Notes: generated by a model not told the origin, from the sequence alone. A DNA stretch of 64,000 bases from Bemisia tabaci (GCF_918797505.1 NC_092796.1:31568098-31632097); one strand, 5' to 3'; shown: positions 52,795 through 64,000, counted from the stretch's first letter. Numbers and translations: made by a program.

Positions 52795-55134
52795 ATCGGA
52801 CGTATTTAAATCAAAAGGAATTTTATACTTGCCGATATGAGCCCTGAGATCCATGAGAGAGCATGAATAACAGGGCTAACATTACAATGGATACGATTCC
52901 ATTTAATTTGAATGCGGCCAATTAAAGGCCTGCCAGATATTACATGAATTGTTGAGCAAGAATACATTGAGCACGTTATAAGATCAAAATCATACTTTAA
53001 GAGAACAATCAACATTAAAATTTGCGAATTCAAACTACCACTTGCCAAAAATTAACGTACACTTGGGTCATTGCACCCACTGCGTCCACTTGCACCCTCA
53101 TACTATGTATGAGAGCAATTAAGGGGTTTGAATTTACGTAAATATACAATCTCGTTGTTTACGAGTATATGTAACACTTCCGACTATAAAATTGTTAAGA
53201 AAAATTCAACACTGTAAAAAAATTATCGTATTGAAAAGAACGACAAAATAAATTACTGAGGATTAGCAATCATGTCATTTTTCAAAAATGTTAACAAATT
53301 ATTTAAAAATATTTATTGTTACAAGCACGGAAGAAATTTAATAGGTAACCGAAGTGCTAAAAATGGGCAAGAGATAACTTACATGAAAACCGCTTGGTTC
53401 AATATCAATTTTGGGTTGAAGCTTTTCGGCACAAATGCCATCATCAGGAAGGACCTTTACAGTCAGATAACTATATATTCAAATCAGAAAATTTGATCTA
53501 AATGTTCTATTTTGACTCTAAAAACCCTAACGATGGCAACTTATTGTTAGCCGAAAAAGCTTCGACCGAAAATTGTAATTGGATTTAGTTTTATGTGCGT
53601 TACTCCTTGCACATTTTTTAGCACTTTCACTTATCAATTTAATTCAGTGCTACTACCAGTATGTTACATATCAATGACGAAAGAATTATTCAAAAAGTTA
53701 TGAAGCGTCTTAGGGTGGCAAGACGGGCTGTTTCGGCACTCACTACTATGTACATGGAGAGGAAAGAAAAGGACAAAGAGTGAATCGAATTTAATTTCGG
53801 AATAAAACAACAGCAGATGGCCGAGGTAAACAGATGTGACGCAAATTTGGTTGGATTGACGATAACTAATTTCGTTAAGAGCTTTTTATCTTTAGCTCAC
53901 CTTGCTTAGTAACTCTGCGTGGCTGCCAAAATGTTCCTCGTTTCTATAATTCGTATTTGCAAGGGAGGAGACTGTAGAATATCATTTTAAATGCGGTTTC
54001 ACACTCGTTACTTAGTGGTAAATACCCTCGCAGAATGAATATTTTCCGGACAATACCCTCTCAAGTAAAGCAAGCGAGCGATGTGAGTTAAAGGTGGCAC
54101 ACTTGCATTGACCGTAACTAGACAAGATTGCAGTTTTACATGAAATGCTAAGTCTACGATAGGGAGCATACATTTTATCGGGTAATGATATTCTACGTAT
54201 TCTACGTGAAATTTTTACGAGGATGCATTCATTGTGGTGAGATTCTGTATACTGTCACATAGTTAATATGCACCGAACCTTTATACAACAAGATTTTAAA
54301 GTAAACAGTTGGTATACTGACTAGTGTAGGCTTAATTTTTTCTTCCTTTTTTTTCTTCTTTTAGAAAAAATCAGGAAATGTCCTCGTTAAGAGGGAACAA
54401 CGAAATTTTACCCTCAGCCTAACAGCGAAAATTTACCCTCAGAAATTTTCTGAATATATTCGTCGAATTAGTCTAGAACGAACAGAAATTTCATCATCTT
54501 ATAATTATAGACTTATGTACTGAAACCACCCACAATGAGCGCATTATTTTTTTGAAGTTATGCAAATACTTCAAGGAATTAATTGTTAAAGCGTAAATAT
54601 TTCCTCTTACAAAATTTCAAACAGAATTAAACAAAACAACGCTTCATGGCTGAGATACTCATGATTATTTTATTCAAAGAACGGAGGAGAATAGGCAACT
54701 AAGTTTCCTGAAGATGGGGAAATTTTGTCATGGACACTTTTTCTCTGCGGTTTGTATTTAGCTCCGTCTTGAAACATTTCCTTTCTTTTACCGCGAATTA
54801 ATCTCTAATTACTTCCTTCAATAATTATAGTGTAGCTTTAGTCGCACGGTAAAAGGTGGTAGATAAAGCAAGGGTGCAGGTCAATGTTGTCAAATCAAGA
54901 AAAAAAGTCGTGAATATTGTAAATCGTTGATAAAGTAATTGGTCATCTGCGATAGAAAATGTAAAAAAAGCAAGCAGAAAAATTTAATCCTGAGATTAAC
55001 TTGGGCTTAACCTACCGACAAACTATGGCGGAAAATGCGATGGTTTTAAGCACAATATTCCGCATAAAACAAACGAGATACTAAACGTTAAAGCACAATC
55101 GAATCAAATTTTATGATATTAAGCCTTCAGTAAT
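52795..55134. other. Intergenic DNA; hammerhead-like motif near 53423-53447
   Basis: No coding exon was recognised. A CTGATGA / GAAAA pair around a GGCA/TGCC stem lies on the minus strand at 53423-53447. A degenerate counterpart (CTAACGA...GAAAA) lies on the + strand at 53527-53557. Confidence 0.4.
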
Positions 55135-55277
55135 TAGACTGCATTTTGCAATTAGGAACTATAAATTCCGGCCCGATTTAAAAACAACGTACCTGCCATT
55201 GGTTGGTTTCCCTATGCACAAAAGTGTTTTTTCAGATGAGCCAGAATTTATAGTTCCAAATTGCAAAATGCAGTCCA
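55135..55277. mobile_element. MITE, TAGACTGC/GCAGTCCA ends
   Basis: TAGACTGCATTTTGCAA to TTGCAAAATGCAGTCCA with the family interior. Confidence 0.75.
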
Positions 55278-55627
55278 ATTTTCAAACACCTGACGATGAG
55301 CGGTTGCTCGAAATGGCCGTAGTGGAAAAGAAGGAGCATTAAAATTTGAAAAATCGGTAGGAAAAAGGTTCCTTAACATCTTGAAGCCTTAATTGATTGT
55401 ATAATTTTTCGCGTTGTAATTGAAAATCTCTTATCATCACTTAAGCAGTCGTGAATTTGTGATGCACTTACTACGTTTGAGGATAACGCGTTTCTCGGAT
55501 TTTTTTTTATTTTTATAATGAGCACAATATTTCTTAAATGAAAAAATTCCCGCCCGTTCACACCTGTATTCGCCGTTCCCTCAAATATCCTACCGATAAG
55601 ATCTCTTGGAAGAAGAGAAAGCCGCAC

Positions 55628-55792
55628 CAGTGGTGTGGCGTGAATTGCGATATACTGATTGTTATGCCATTTAAACCAATGGAAAAGGATCGATAAACAG
55701 GGTGTTCGCAGCGAATACCTAAAAAATCGATTCTTTACCATTGGTTTAAATGGTATAACAATCGATACATCGCAATTCACGCCACGCCACTG
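55628..55792. mobile_element. hAT-type MITE, 165 bp, perfect 8-bp TSD
   Basis: CAGTGGTGTGGCGTG to CACGCCACGCCACTG. AGCCGCAC occurs at 55620-55627 and 55793-55800. The arms are nearly complementary, so this is one of the youngest-looking copies. Confidence 0.92.
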
Positions 55793-55800
55793 AGCCGCAC

Positions 55801-56434
55801 ATTCTTTCTCGGTTCCGGAAACCCCAATTTAATAGACCCATAAATATTAAAAGCACTCAGAAGAATGAATGTTATGCTTTAAATTTGCATTAACGGGTTT
55901 AAACGTGATAGTTATTTGAATAAATTGATTCGAAATGTGCCCAACTTGCAGGAGAAAAAGAAGTGCAAAAACCGAAGCTTACTAGACTTTATGTTTCCAA
56001 TGATACAAAAATGATTTCAATGCACGTTGTTGAGATACATACTGATGAACCAGGTCGAAACTTGCGTATCTTAAATAGTGCCTTTGTATAATTCGGCTTA
56101 ATATGTATTTCAAAATAAAACAAACCAACACTTTTTCATCCAGTTTTATGTGAATTTGTTTCACCCACTCACGAATATTATTAAGAAATTTCAAAAGGGC
56201 ACTTTGGTTAGTTTTCTTTTGAAAAAAATTAAACGTAATTCGAGACTTTAACCCTTAGATGCCCAAACCGAGTCAAATTGACCCGACGCTCGCTATAAAC
56301 AAGTGGCCTGCGGGTTGTGTGGAGCCGGTGCACACAAGCTTTAGATATACGTCTACAAACACGTGGTAAAAAAGGATCAGACATCAAATTGGAAAGGAAA
56401 AAAAACGAGTGTCAACGCAGCCCAAGATAGAGGA
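55801..56434. other. Intergenic DNA, nothing recognised
   Basis: Only short frames without domains. Confidence 0.4.
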
Positions 56435-56650
56435 AACGTGTTCAGGCCTCGTTTTTCGCATTCTCCTAAATCTGAGCGACACCTCATCGCATCAGCAGCA
56501 TAGAGTGGGGCATTGCGAATTCACGCCTCACGCTATAGCGCCTTCAATTCTGCAGATACAACACGGACATCCATCAAGCACGAATAGTTGTATCTCTGCG
56601 CCGTCATCGCCGCGTCTTCATGAAATATTTCCATGTTCTCTTGGTTCCGT
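56435..56650 (-). repeat. Dispersed repeat C, long copy
   Basis: Reverse-complement match to 23560-23790 over about 200 bp (GACACCTCATCGCATC, GCCTCACGCTATAGCGCC, ACACGGACATCCATCAAGCA, TAGTTGTATCTCTGCGCCGT). Confidence 0.65.
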
Positions 56651-57639
56651 TTGTATTATTTGTAGTGGTGGTTCAAAATCTATGTGAGCAACACCGCTAA
56701 GCAATGTGACTTAGGACCCTTTTCCTATTTGCTTCTACGCTGATAAAAATAGGTGTGTTCTTGTGTTACTTTTGGTCAATATAGGAAGTAAAACATGGAC
56801 CAACCCACGTGTTGTGTTGATTTTGGTACAGTTTGTGGTGAAATTAGCGCAGAAATCAATGAAGAGACTGGGGGAAACCTTAGAGTTAACCGAAGGCTTG
56901 GGTTATTTTGTGTTTTACTTCCCATATTAACACAAAATGTCGGTGATTTTATTTACTGCCTGGGTACTAAAGTAAAAGTCTATCATGATGTAAATCTTTT
57001 CATCTTTCGCTCACAGGTATTTCTAACTCAAAACGACGTTTTTACACGATCCCACTGGAGATTTCCAAATATTGCAGTGCAGAGACTATGATTTAAAATG
57101 TCAATTCAGCGGGAGTTCACAGGGTGAACTTTTAAACACATGGAAGGACTGGCGTTTAAAAGCTATTGTAATATTCAGCTGATCTACTTCCGACTTCATT
57201 GGACAAGTCAGGGTGCCCGCGAGGAAAATTATACAGCGGAAGAAAGAATAGCGTGATGCGTGAATAAAGGCGATAAACTGGTATCGCATTTCTGTTTCCC
57301 AGCGCTGTCTCCATTGGTGCCGCACCGGTTATTACAATTTTTATGGAGAAATCGGAATTGTTCTCTGTCAGGTGTCCCATTCCAGCAGTGATATTTCTAA
57401 CGGTGAAAACTTTCTTGGGCATCCAATCAACGATAAATGACAACTAATTTTTTGTTTAAATTAAACTTTTTTGAAAAATTTTTTTTTGAAAACCGGTCGG
57501 TTTTATGGTCGGTTTTCAAAAATGTTTAATTTAAACAAAGAATTAATGTTTATAGTGTCGAAAAAGGTTCAAAAATTGTGCAGTATGCTACAACATAGTG
57601 ATGAATGATGAGCCGTACATTAGTGTTACCTATTCCCAA
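56651..57639. other. Intergenic DNA with a short hairpin
   Basis: Near 57440-57545, AATTTTTTGTTTAAATTAAA...AAAACCGGTCGGTTTTATGG is mirrored (GGTCGGTTTTC, TTTAATTTAAACAAAGAATT). No gene was recognised; the frames at 56795-57443 lack domains. Confidence 0.4.
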
Positions 57640-57915
57640 AATTAATTCCGAATTTTGGAACTGTTGCAATTGCTCGGAACTTTACTCAGGTTCTTTGAAA
57701 GTCCCAGAATTTCCAGCTATTTTTGGATTTTCTCGAAATACCGGGGTTTTTTGTCAGTTTAACAAATTACTTGATCCTTCATGATTCTTTGATCAAATTT
57801 GACGATCTTCAGAGCTTAATCCGGGCGTATTCCGGAAATGTTTCCCGGAACTGGTGAAGAATCGGATTTTTCTCAGATCTCTTGGAAATCGGAATTGATT
57901 CTGGGAATCCCTGAA
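57640..57915 (+). repeat. Dispersed repeat D (CCGGAA-rich)
   Basis: Shares AAATTTGACGATCTTCAGA, AATCCGGG and TTGGAAATCGGAA with 39640-39870. Confidence 0.6.
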
Positions 57916-57932
57916 TCTGTGGTAAAATCAAA

Positions 57933-58071
57933 TGGACTGCACTTTGCAATTCGGACCCATAAATTCTGGCTCATCTGAAAAAACACTTGTGCGCATAGGG
58001 AAACTAACGGCACATACGTTGTTTTTAAACCAGGCCGGAATTTATAATTCCTAATTGCAAAATATAGTCCA
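57933..58071. mobile_element. MITE, TGGACTGC ends, AA flanks
   Basis: TGGACTGCACTTTGCAA to AATTGCAAAATATAGTCCA, 139 bp, flanked by AA on both sides. Confidence 0.75.
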
Positions 58072-58410
58072 AATGGTAGCACTGTCCTACATTCACACGG
58101 AAGAGAAAACCAGGGGTTGCGAACCAGCTAAGATTTAGGAGTCATTTTGCGAGCTATTCATTTAATGAGGTTACTATGTGGAATTTGATAAATCGCTGAT
58201 GGAGATCGAACAACAAATATGCTGATTTGCATAGTTAGTTATTTCTGGGAGAAATTTATTTTATTATATGGAAACTAAAGTACAAATATGAAACAGCTTG
58301 TATTGTCATGTTTACAGGATGAAAAGAAGATGCTAGATTCGCTTCCACCTGGGCCGAGACGCCCAGAATACCCATTAAAAGGGTGGTGACAACAGCGGTG
58401 ATTCTTGGAA

Positions 58411-58535
58411 GTTGGCAACGCTGTTTTTTTTTCTTTAAAAGTATGTAAAACAATCGATTCTTGGCGAGGCAGCTTGCTTCACCTAAAATCGATATTTTTA
58501 ATTGATTTAAATGGAACAGAAACTGTGTTGCCAAC
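58411..58535. mobile_element. Palindromic MITE, GTTGGCAAC ends
   Basis: GTTGGCAACGCTGTTTTTTT is mirrored by AACTGTGTTGCCAAC, with AATCGAT in both arms. Related to 3297-3422. Confidence 0.6.
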
Positions 58536-58698
58536 TTGCAAAATAACTTTTGAATGACAAACGTGTGAGGGAGTGTCATCTCCCTGAAGGGCTGTGGGAG
58601 AACAAGCCAGTGAGGCGGGTAGGCTTTCAGGCAGACCGTCAGATAGCGATATGAAAATGCCTCTGGTGTATGTACCTAATGGACACTATCTAGTGGTA

Positions 58699-58935
58699 CA
58701 CTGAGAAAAAACTATGGCTTATAAACCTATTAGAGGTAAATATGGAACACCACTAATAGTAGTACCTCTACATATAATAATAGCACATATACCTTAGTTA
58801 TGGTACCTGTACCTCAATTAGGTACAGAGACCTTAGTATGGTTCACAGACCGAGAATCATTAGTTTATTTACGACTATTATAGGTGTTCCATATTTACCT
58901 CTAATAGGTTTATAAACCATAGTTTTTTCTCAGTG
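58699..58935. mobile_element. Palindromic MITE, CACTG-polyA ends, 237 bp, TA TSD
   Basis: CACTGAGAAAAAACTATGG to CCATAGTTTTTTCTCAGTG, flanked by TA. The arms carry TTATAAACCTATTAGAGGTA and its inverse. Confidence 0.85.
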
Positions 58936-59172
58936 TATATCTGCTTAATTTTTTTCATCCTACATAAGATATCCTGCGATAATTTCAATAAATAACATGG
59001 AAAAATTCAAAACTCTAGAGCTAGAGGACAAAAAATGCTATTTGTGACTCAAAAAACCACTGGCGCAGAGAGACAACCGTGACGACGGTTTTCTCACCGT
59101 TTCCTTCGTAATGTCTTACAGGTGTTTTTCACAGGTTTCAATCCTGATAATCAACTTAAAATGTACACACAA

Positions 59173-59362
59173 ATAAGTCGCTCCTACAGCGCACTCTGGC
59201 GCTCAGCGATACCCAAATGCTCCATACGCCTATCTCCTCAAAGGCTATTGGGCAGCTAACGACGGAATATTTTTTAATCGTCGCCCTGCCGCCGCGCCAT
59301 CCCTTCATGGGACGTCCCCGTTTGCCTTCCTCCCGAGGATACCCAATCCAAAACTCATTTTA
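59173..59362 (-). mobile_element. LINE 3'-end fragment
   Basis: Diverged copy of the last roughly 190 bp of the LINE at 32577-33965 (AAGTCGCTCC, GCACTCTGGCG, GCCCTGCCGCC, GGGACGTCCCCG, ACCCAATCCAAAAC). Confidence 0.75.
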
Positions 59363-59367
59363 CTTAA

Positions 59368-59923
59368 TAATGGACCACTAGACAAGGTACGAGTTTCGGC
59401 ATTCTGATACATGTTTCGTAACCAAAATTTCACGTAGAGCACGATGTGCACAACAAAAATTACCGAAATTAACTCCTTACGAAGATATTTAATGTTTCTT
59501 GATGCGTGAATTGAAACCACCCGCTCATGAAAACTCAATGCTCTACGTGATTCACATCGCGCGCTAAACGTTATCATGACAGTCTCTGCGATATAAAAAT
59601 CTGGCAACCTCAATCTTGACGCTTTGGCTCAGCTATAGCAAATTGCTAATAGTTTGAACAGCACATGGTGGGAAAGGAACATTGCTAAATTGAGAAGCTT
59701 GCTGAAACTGTTGTAGTTCGCGATTTGACTCACGTAGAGCTTTGAGTTTCTTGTGAGCGGGCAGTTCAAATTCCTCGTAACCAATGTGAAATAAAAACGT
59801 TAATATCTTCGTTAGGAGTTGGTTTCAGTCATTTTCGTTATGTGAATCGTGTTCTACGTGAAATTCTGGTTAAGAAACTTGTATCAGATTGCTTAAATTC
59901 GTACCTTGTCTAGTGGTCCATTA
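59368..59923. mobile_element. Inverted-repeat element, TAATGGACCACTAGACAAGG ends
   Basis: The left end TAATGGACCACTAGACAAGG is mirrored at the right (CCTTGTCTAGTGGTCCATTA). The arms continue with diverged GTTTCGTAACCAAAATTTCACGTA-type sequence. The frame at 59305-59613 reads across LINE and element and is not a gene. Confidence 0.75.
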
Positions 59924-61120
59924 ATGAAAATAATAAGTTTTAAAAATGGAGGGATCCAAGTTTCCAAGATGCGGTCAAAAATGAGTAGGATGTTTCGGCT
60001 GACAGACAACATTTGTCAATTCTACACCAAAATGTCCAGCCTTTTCACACCCGGGTAAGCGTTCCCCGACTCCTCAAGAATTTGTCACCTTATTCAATTA
60101 CTGTCAAAGCGGACATAGGAAAAAGTAGAAAATGTGATTCGAAACGATTTGACAATTACGCTGCCCTCGGCTTGCGAGCTGTTGCTCAGTTTTCCATAGT
60201 TGCCGAAAATCGCATTGATCCAGCGATCACCGCGGTTCGCATCCGAAAAAAACGGCGAAGTGACAATGACGCTTGTATGTTTCATGAATTGAGAATGAGC
60301 TTGTTGACCCCCTACGCATCGCACCCCCCTCTTATCCACCGACCCTCCCTTAATCCCCCCCCCCCCCCAAACGTCTCGTCGCTTTCCCGGTCTCCATAAT
60401 CCCCGCTGAATTTTTCAAGACCTCGGTGAAAAAAAAACTGCTGCGGTTGCATCGTGCTTTTCTCCGACAAACAAACAAAAAAGAAAACTTCGTTCTCGAG
60501 AGGTTCGGCGCGACTTGCCGGTAAGAATGGGTGTCAATGACATATTCCAACAAGGGAAGAGCATATTTTATCTGCATTATACTTTTACACAGCTTGCTCT
60601 TGTAGACTTGAACCTTTTACAGCGGCGTTTACCGACTGAAAATTTAGCATAAGTAGAATTAAAAAAACACTGTTTTTACAATTGAGGCATTCTTTGTAGA
60701 AACAACGTATGAAGGAATTTTAAATTTCGAGAAAAAGACGATGAAGTGTTCAAAAGCGTATATTTTTGGAACCACAGCTCCAATTTCGAAAATATAAAGC
60801 TTCTTAAGCAAAGCAAACTATTGCTACTCATTGTGCAAAATTTCACAGGGCTGGTACATAAAAAACGGGTTCACAGCGGTAAGATGCCTCTCAATTTATA
60901 CGTCATTCTTTAGAGATCGATTAATTCTCGTACTGAATTTCCGATTAAATTGAAAGATCAGCTGGAACCATTTGTAGAGGAAAAAGGACAAATCAAATGG
61001 GTTTAAGTTCATCTTATGTTTGTTGGAAAAAAGACAAAAAAGTGAATCCCTGCAAAGATCCTCACTGCCTGAGTCACTAGTTGATCAAAGAGATGATCAC
61101 GGTAGCATCGCTGCGGCACG
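59924..61120. other. Intergenic DNA, nothing recognised
   Basis: The 128-codon frame at 60013-60399 ends in a poly-C-derived proline run (C run near 60357-60368) and lacks a domain. Confidence 0.4.
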
Positions 61121-61372
61121 GACGTGCTAAGGAAAAACGCCGTATGAACCTTCAGGCGTTGCCAAATCTTCTTTGATAAAACACGAATTCTCTGGTAAAC
61201 TTATGAATATGTTTCTTCCAATTTTTTAGAGAATTTTGTTCGTATTTGGATCTAAAGTTCCTGAAAATTTTAGGGAAAAATATTCATAATTTTTCTCAAA
61301 AATAAACATTTCATTAAAGGAACTTTGGCAACTCTCAAATGTTCATACGGCCGGCGTTCTTTCTTAGCACGG
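61121..61372. mobile_element. Palindromic MITE (GTGCTAAGGAAAAACGCCGT family)
   Basis: GTGCTAAGGAAAAACGCCGT...CTTCAGGCGTTGCCAAATC is mirrored by AACTTTGGCAACTCTCAAATG...GGCGTTCTTTCTTAGCAC. Confidence 0.75.
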
Positions 61373-62001
61373 CAGTAATATGCCCGGGCTGGCAACACGA
61401 CCAACAAGTGATGAGTGTGAAAGGTGAGCAGTTATATCCTCCCATCCCACCCAGAGCCGCCGCTATTTTTTAGTGCATGAGGGACCACGTTATCACACTT
61501 AGGGCCCATACTCTTTCTGTAAGGGTACTTTGGTAAATGGAGATAAACTTTTCGTTGCATTCAGGATCTGTAAACGGTTGACTCAAACAATTGAAACACG
61601 AAACTAAAAAGACCTATACACATGTCGGACATGGTGGTAATTTTGAGGTCAGGTAACTGAAATTTTAGGGCTCAAAAGGGCAGCCAACATATTGATTCAA
61701 AATATCCATAGTGATTTATCGTTACAATTGTTACAACCCGTCATTTGTAAAGCACGAATTTGACTTGGTTTTTGCTTATACTTACTCTCTTTCGAGGAAG
61801 AACGCTCCTATATGAGCATGCTTGGCCAATGGCCAAATAACCAAGATGGCCAATGGCCGTATCTTCGTTTGATATTGGTAATCTGAAGATTGGTAGTAAC
61901 TTTTTCTGTGTTGGATGGTTGGTTAGCCCTAAGAGCTCCATATTCCAACACGTCCGTGCTGTCCAATAATGTACAGTATACAGGGACGCTAAAAAAGATC
62001 T
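61373..62001. other. Intergenic DNA, nothing recognised
   Basis: Repeated GGCCAATGGCC near 61830-61860. No gene was seen. Confidence 0.4.
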
Positions 62002-62003
62002 AT

Positions 62004-62211
62004 CACCCAGAAAAAAGATTGGTAGAATTTACCATTCCTTCATGCTGTATTTCACACAGCGTCAATCAGAGTCAATTCAGCTAGAAGAAAGGTAAACGTT
62101 ACTATATACTCGTGCAGGTAACCATTCCTCTGGCAGAATCGACTTTGAATTCACGCTGTGTAAAATACAGCGTGAAGGAATGATAAATTCTACCAATCTT
62201 TTTTCTCGGTG
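62004..62211. mobile_element. Palindromic MITE, CACCCAG-polyA ends, AT TSD
   Basis: CACCCAGAAAAAAGATTGG to CCAATCTTTTTTCTCGGTG, flanked by AT on both sides. The arms carry TAGAATTTACCATTCCTTCA and the inverse. Confidence 0.8.
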
Positions 62212-62607
62212 ATCCTACATACCAAAATGTTTAACGCACCTTCGAATAGTGAAAAAACGGTGTTTCCAACTTGCAAAAATCACCACTTATGATCGACTTT
62301 GGTCCTGTAGTAGTGTTCTATTACGTTAAAAATCGCTTCTGAGCCCGGGGAGGGGGGGGGGGGGGGGGGGGGTTCGGCTCACAGATGGTCGGTCGATTTA
62401 CGTCCACCGTCCCACTTACCACGCGTGACTGAGCGTCCGGTAATTATAAATAATTGATCGCCGAGAGTATTTTTAAACGATCAAACGCCAGGCGCGAGGG
62501 ATGGTCGAAACTTCAAAAGCTATTCGAACTTTCATCTTTCCCGAAACACGAATCTACACGTTTCAGGTTTCCGCAGCACAATAAATTTCTCTCGGTCGCG
62601 ACCGGCC
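62212..62607. other. Unassigned with poly-G tract
   Basis: A run of about 21 G at 62352-62372. No gene was recognised. Confidence 0.45.
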
Positions 62608-62781
62608 CACAGTGGGACGAGCTAATAGAAGAAGTCGGCCATGAACTGCTCGACGAAAATTTCAAATTTTCATGTTTATTTCGTCTTAAATTCAATTTCA
62701 AGGGGTGTTCCTGAAAGAGAATTTCACAAAAAGCCCAACAGAACCACTTTCAAACTTTAATGTCTTATATTTTCGCAAATA

Positions 62782-62882
62782 CAGTATTCTCTCGCTATAA
62801 CGACACTCACTGTGACGAAAATCTCTCTTTAAAGAAGGAACCGCCCGGTCCCTTGCCGATTCGTTACAACGAGAGAGTACTG
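62782..62882. mobile_element. pogo-like MITE, 101 bp, TA TSD
   Basis: CAGTATTCTCTCGCTATAAC to GTTACAACGAGAGAGTACTG, flanked by TA. CAGT(A) ends with CTCTCG(T/C)TATAACG are characteristic of pogo/Tigger-type mariner elements. Confidence 0.8.
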
Positions 62883-62884
62883 TA

Positions 62885-63141
62885 CTGCCGTGCTAAGGAA
62901 GAACGCCGTATGAAAATTCGAGAGTTGCCAAATTTCCTTCGATAAAACATGTATTTTTGGCGAAATTTATGCATATTTGTCCTTGAAACTTTCAGATATT
63001 TAAGATTGACTTGCGTACAAAATTGTCTGAAAATTTTGGAAAAAAATCTATTCACAATTTTCTCAGTAAATTCGGTTTTTAGTGGAGGAAATTAGGCAAC
63101 GTCTGAAGGTTCATACGGTGTTTTTTCTGAGCACGGCAGTG
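62885..63141. mobile_element. Palindromic MITE (GCCGTGCTAAGGAAGAACGC family)
   Basis: CTGCCGTGCTAAGGAAGAAC...GAGAGTTGCCAAATTTCC is mirrored by GGAAATTAGGCAACGTCTGA...TTTTTTCTGAGCACGGCAG. Confidence 0.75.
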
Positions 63142-63205
63142 TATAAGCGATGAAAGTTTCCACATTTTTCCGACTCCTCCTATTGATTCGGTCCAGAGTG
63201 CGGCC

Positions 63206-63643
63206 GTTGAAATAATAATTAGCCCCGGGGAGTGCTCAGATTTTTATAGATGGGCGCGTTTTTTTCCGTTATCACTCGGTGGCGGACGATGCAAACAGGT
63301 GACCGCTCTCATGTGCACAGCCCGGCGGTTATTATGGTTTAGGTACTGCCGCCCGGGAATTTGGCTTTCCTCCAAGCTTTTTCCTCCTCGTCGGGTCCAA
63401 TATTTACTATCTGAACCCGCTCGTTGCCACCGGCAAAGTTTCCGTCTCGTCCGTTTAAATTCATTTAGACAATCGATACCTATCGCAACAGGCGACATCG
63501 ATTGTTTATGATGGATTTAAACGGAGGGAAAACGAGATTGTGGCGATTTGCGAGGCTTGCCTCTGTTGTTTTGGTTGACTTGTGGAATTCTCTCGTGGGC
63601 TTTTAAAAATGAAATTGGCTCGGTTACTGGTCTTTCACTCGTA
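63206..63643. other. Unassigned DNA
   Basis: Contains a small inverted pair (GTTTAAATTCATTTAGACAATCGAT / ATCGATTGTTTATGATGGATTTAAAC) at about 63453-63522. No gene was recognised. Confidence 0.4.
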
Positions 63644-63906
63644 GCCAGTTTAGAGGTGCGTTTCCTGTTGGCGAGCTTTCGATGGGAATTCAGGTTGCGG
63701 TCGGACCAACAAAAAGCGCCTTCAATTGCGAATGATACTGTGCAACACACCAGAGTTGAAATAGTTGTATTAATAGGTCGGTCAGTTTAGAGGTGCGTTC
63801 CCTGTTGGAGCTTCCAAAGGAAATTGCAGTTGTCGTCGGACCAAAAAAACGCCTTCAATTGCGTATGATACTGTGCAACACACCAGAGTTGAAATAGTTG
63901 TATTCT
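63644..63906 (+). repeat. Tandem duplication, two units of about 130 bp
   Basis: CAGTTTAGAGGTGCGTT, CCTGTTGG, GTCGGACCAA, CGCCTTCAATTGCG, ATGATACTGTGCAACACACC and AGAGTTGAAATAGTTGTATT recur 137 bp apart. Each unit ends in dispersed repeat C. Confidence 0.8.
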
Positions 63907-64000
63907 TAGGCTGGAACCTATCTCAAAAAAACTGATCTGCCACATAAGGCACGTCGACCTGTTAACTGTTGTTTTTCAAGTTACCTCACACATTTTATGC

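Larger units (their letters stand above)
62608..63200. mobile_element. Transib-like MITE with two nested elements, TSD CGGCC
   Basis: CACAGTGGGACGAGCTAATA to TTGATTCGGTCCAGAGTG. CGGCC occurs at 62603-62607 and 63201-63205. The interior is split by a pogo-like MITE (62782-62882) and by a palindromic MITE (62885-63141). Confidence 0.8.

Noticed and set aside
59305..59613. 102-codon minus-strand frame
   Set aside because: It spans the junction of a LINE fragment and an inverted-repeat element, so it cannot be an ancestral gene.
60013..60399. 128-codon frame with proline-rich end
   Set aside because: The proline run is a poly-C tract, an opposite-strand frame overlaps it, and no domain was found.

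Overview
This window is animal nuclear DNA, almost certainly from an insect and probably a sap-feeding hemipteran. The evidence is spliced exons with GT-AG introns, a very high density of short DNA transposons, and a secreted cathepsin B of the type that is expanded in aphids and whiteflies. Whitefly is my best guess at the species level, but that is inference only. No bacterial operon, CRISPR array or viral gene was seen. Nearly all open reading frames longer than 60 codons fall in repeats or are chance.

The only host gene I can support is a six-exon cathepsin B gene on the + strand (coding exons between 16446 and 24405). Its splice phases join into an uninterrupted 362-residue preproenzyme with an intact Cys/His/Asn triad and the two occluding-loop histidines. 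Its introns are full of repeats: an A+T-rich flanked MITE, a truncated LINE with a 17-bp target duplication, a 106-bp-arm perfect hairpin, a 225-bp palindrome beside a tRNA-like sequence, a Transib-type MITE and others. Its start codon lies inside the outer end of a 4.1-kb inverted-repeat (foldback) structure at 12380-16471.

Everything else is a mosaic of mobile elements, several of them identified here by their target-site duplications (TSDs). These are: about twelve copies of a roughly 165-bp hAT-type MITE (ends CAGTGGCG, 8-bp TSDs, rich in TATCGATA); about nine copies of a roughly 233-bp MITE ending in CACAGTG with 5-bp G+C-rich TSDs (Transib-like); roughly 230-bp MITEs ending CACTGG plus poly-A, with 2-bp TSDs; a GGACTGC-ended MITE; a second long-arm foldback at 46242-48364 with a 9-bp TSD (Mutator-like); and pogo-like, hAT-like and LINE fragments.

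Region by region: 1-12.3 kb, MITE-rich intergenic DNA; 12.4-16.5 kb, foldback element; 16.4-24.4 kb, cathepsin B; 24.5-28.3 kb, MITEs; 28.35-35.4 kb, a Russian-doll nest of at least five layers of transposons whose boundaries can be read from successive TSDs; 35.4-45 kb, sparse repeats; 45.1-46.0 kb, a 124-bp minisatellite derived from a transposon end; 46.2-48.4 kb, Mutator-like foldback; 48.4-64 kb, more MITEs, a LINE tail and a Transib MITE carrying two further insertions.
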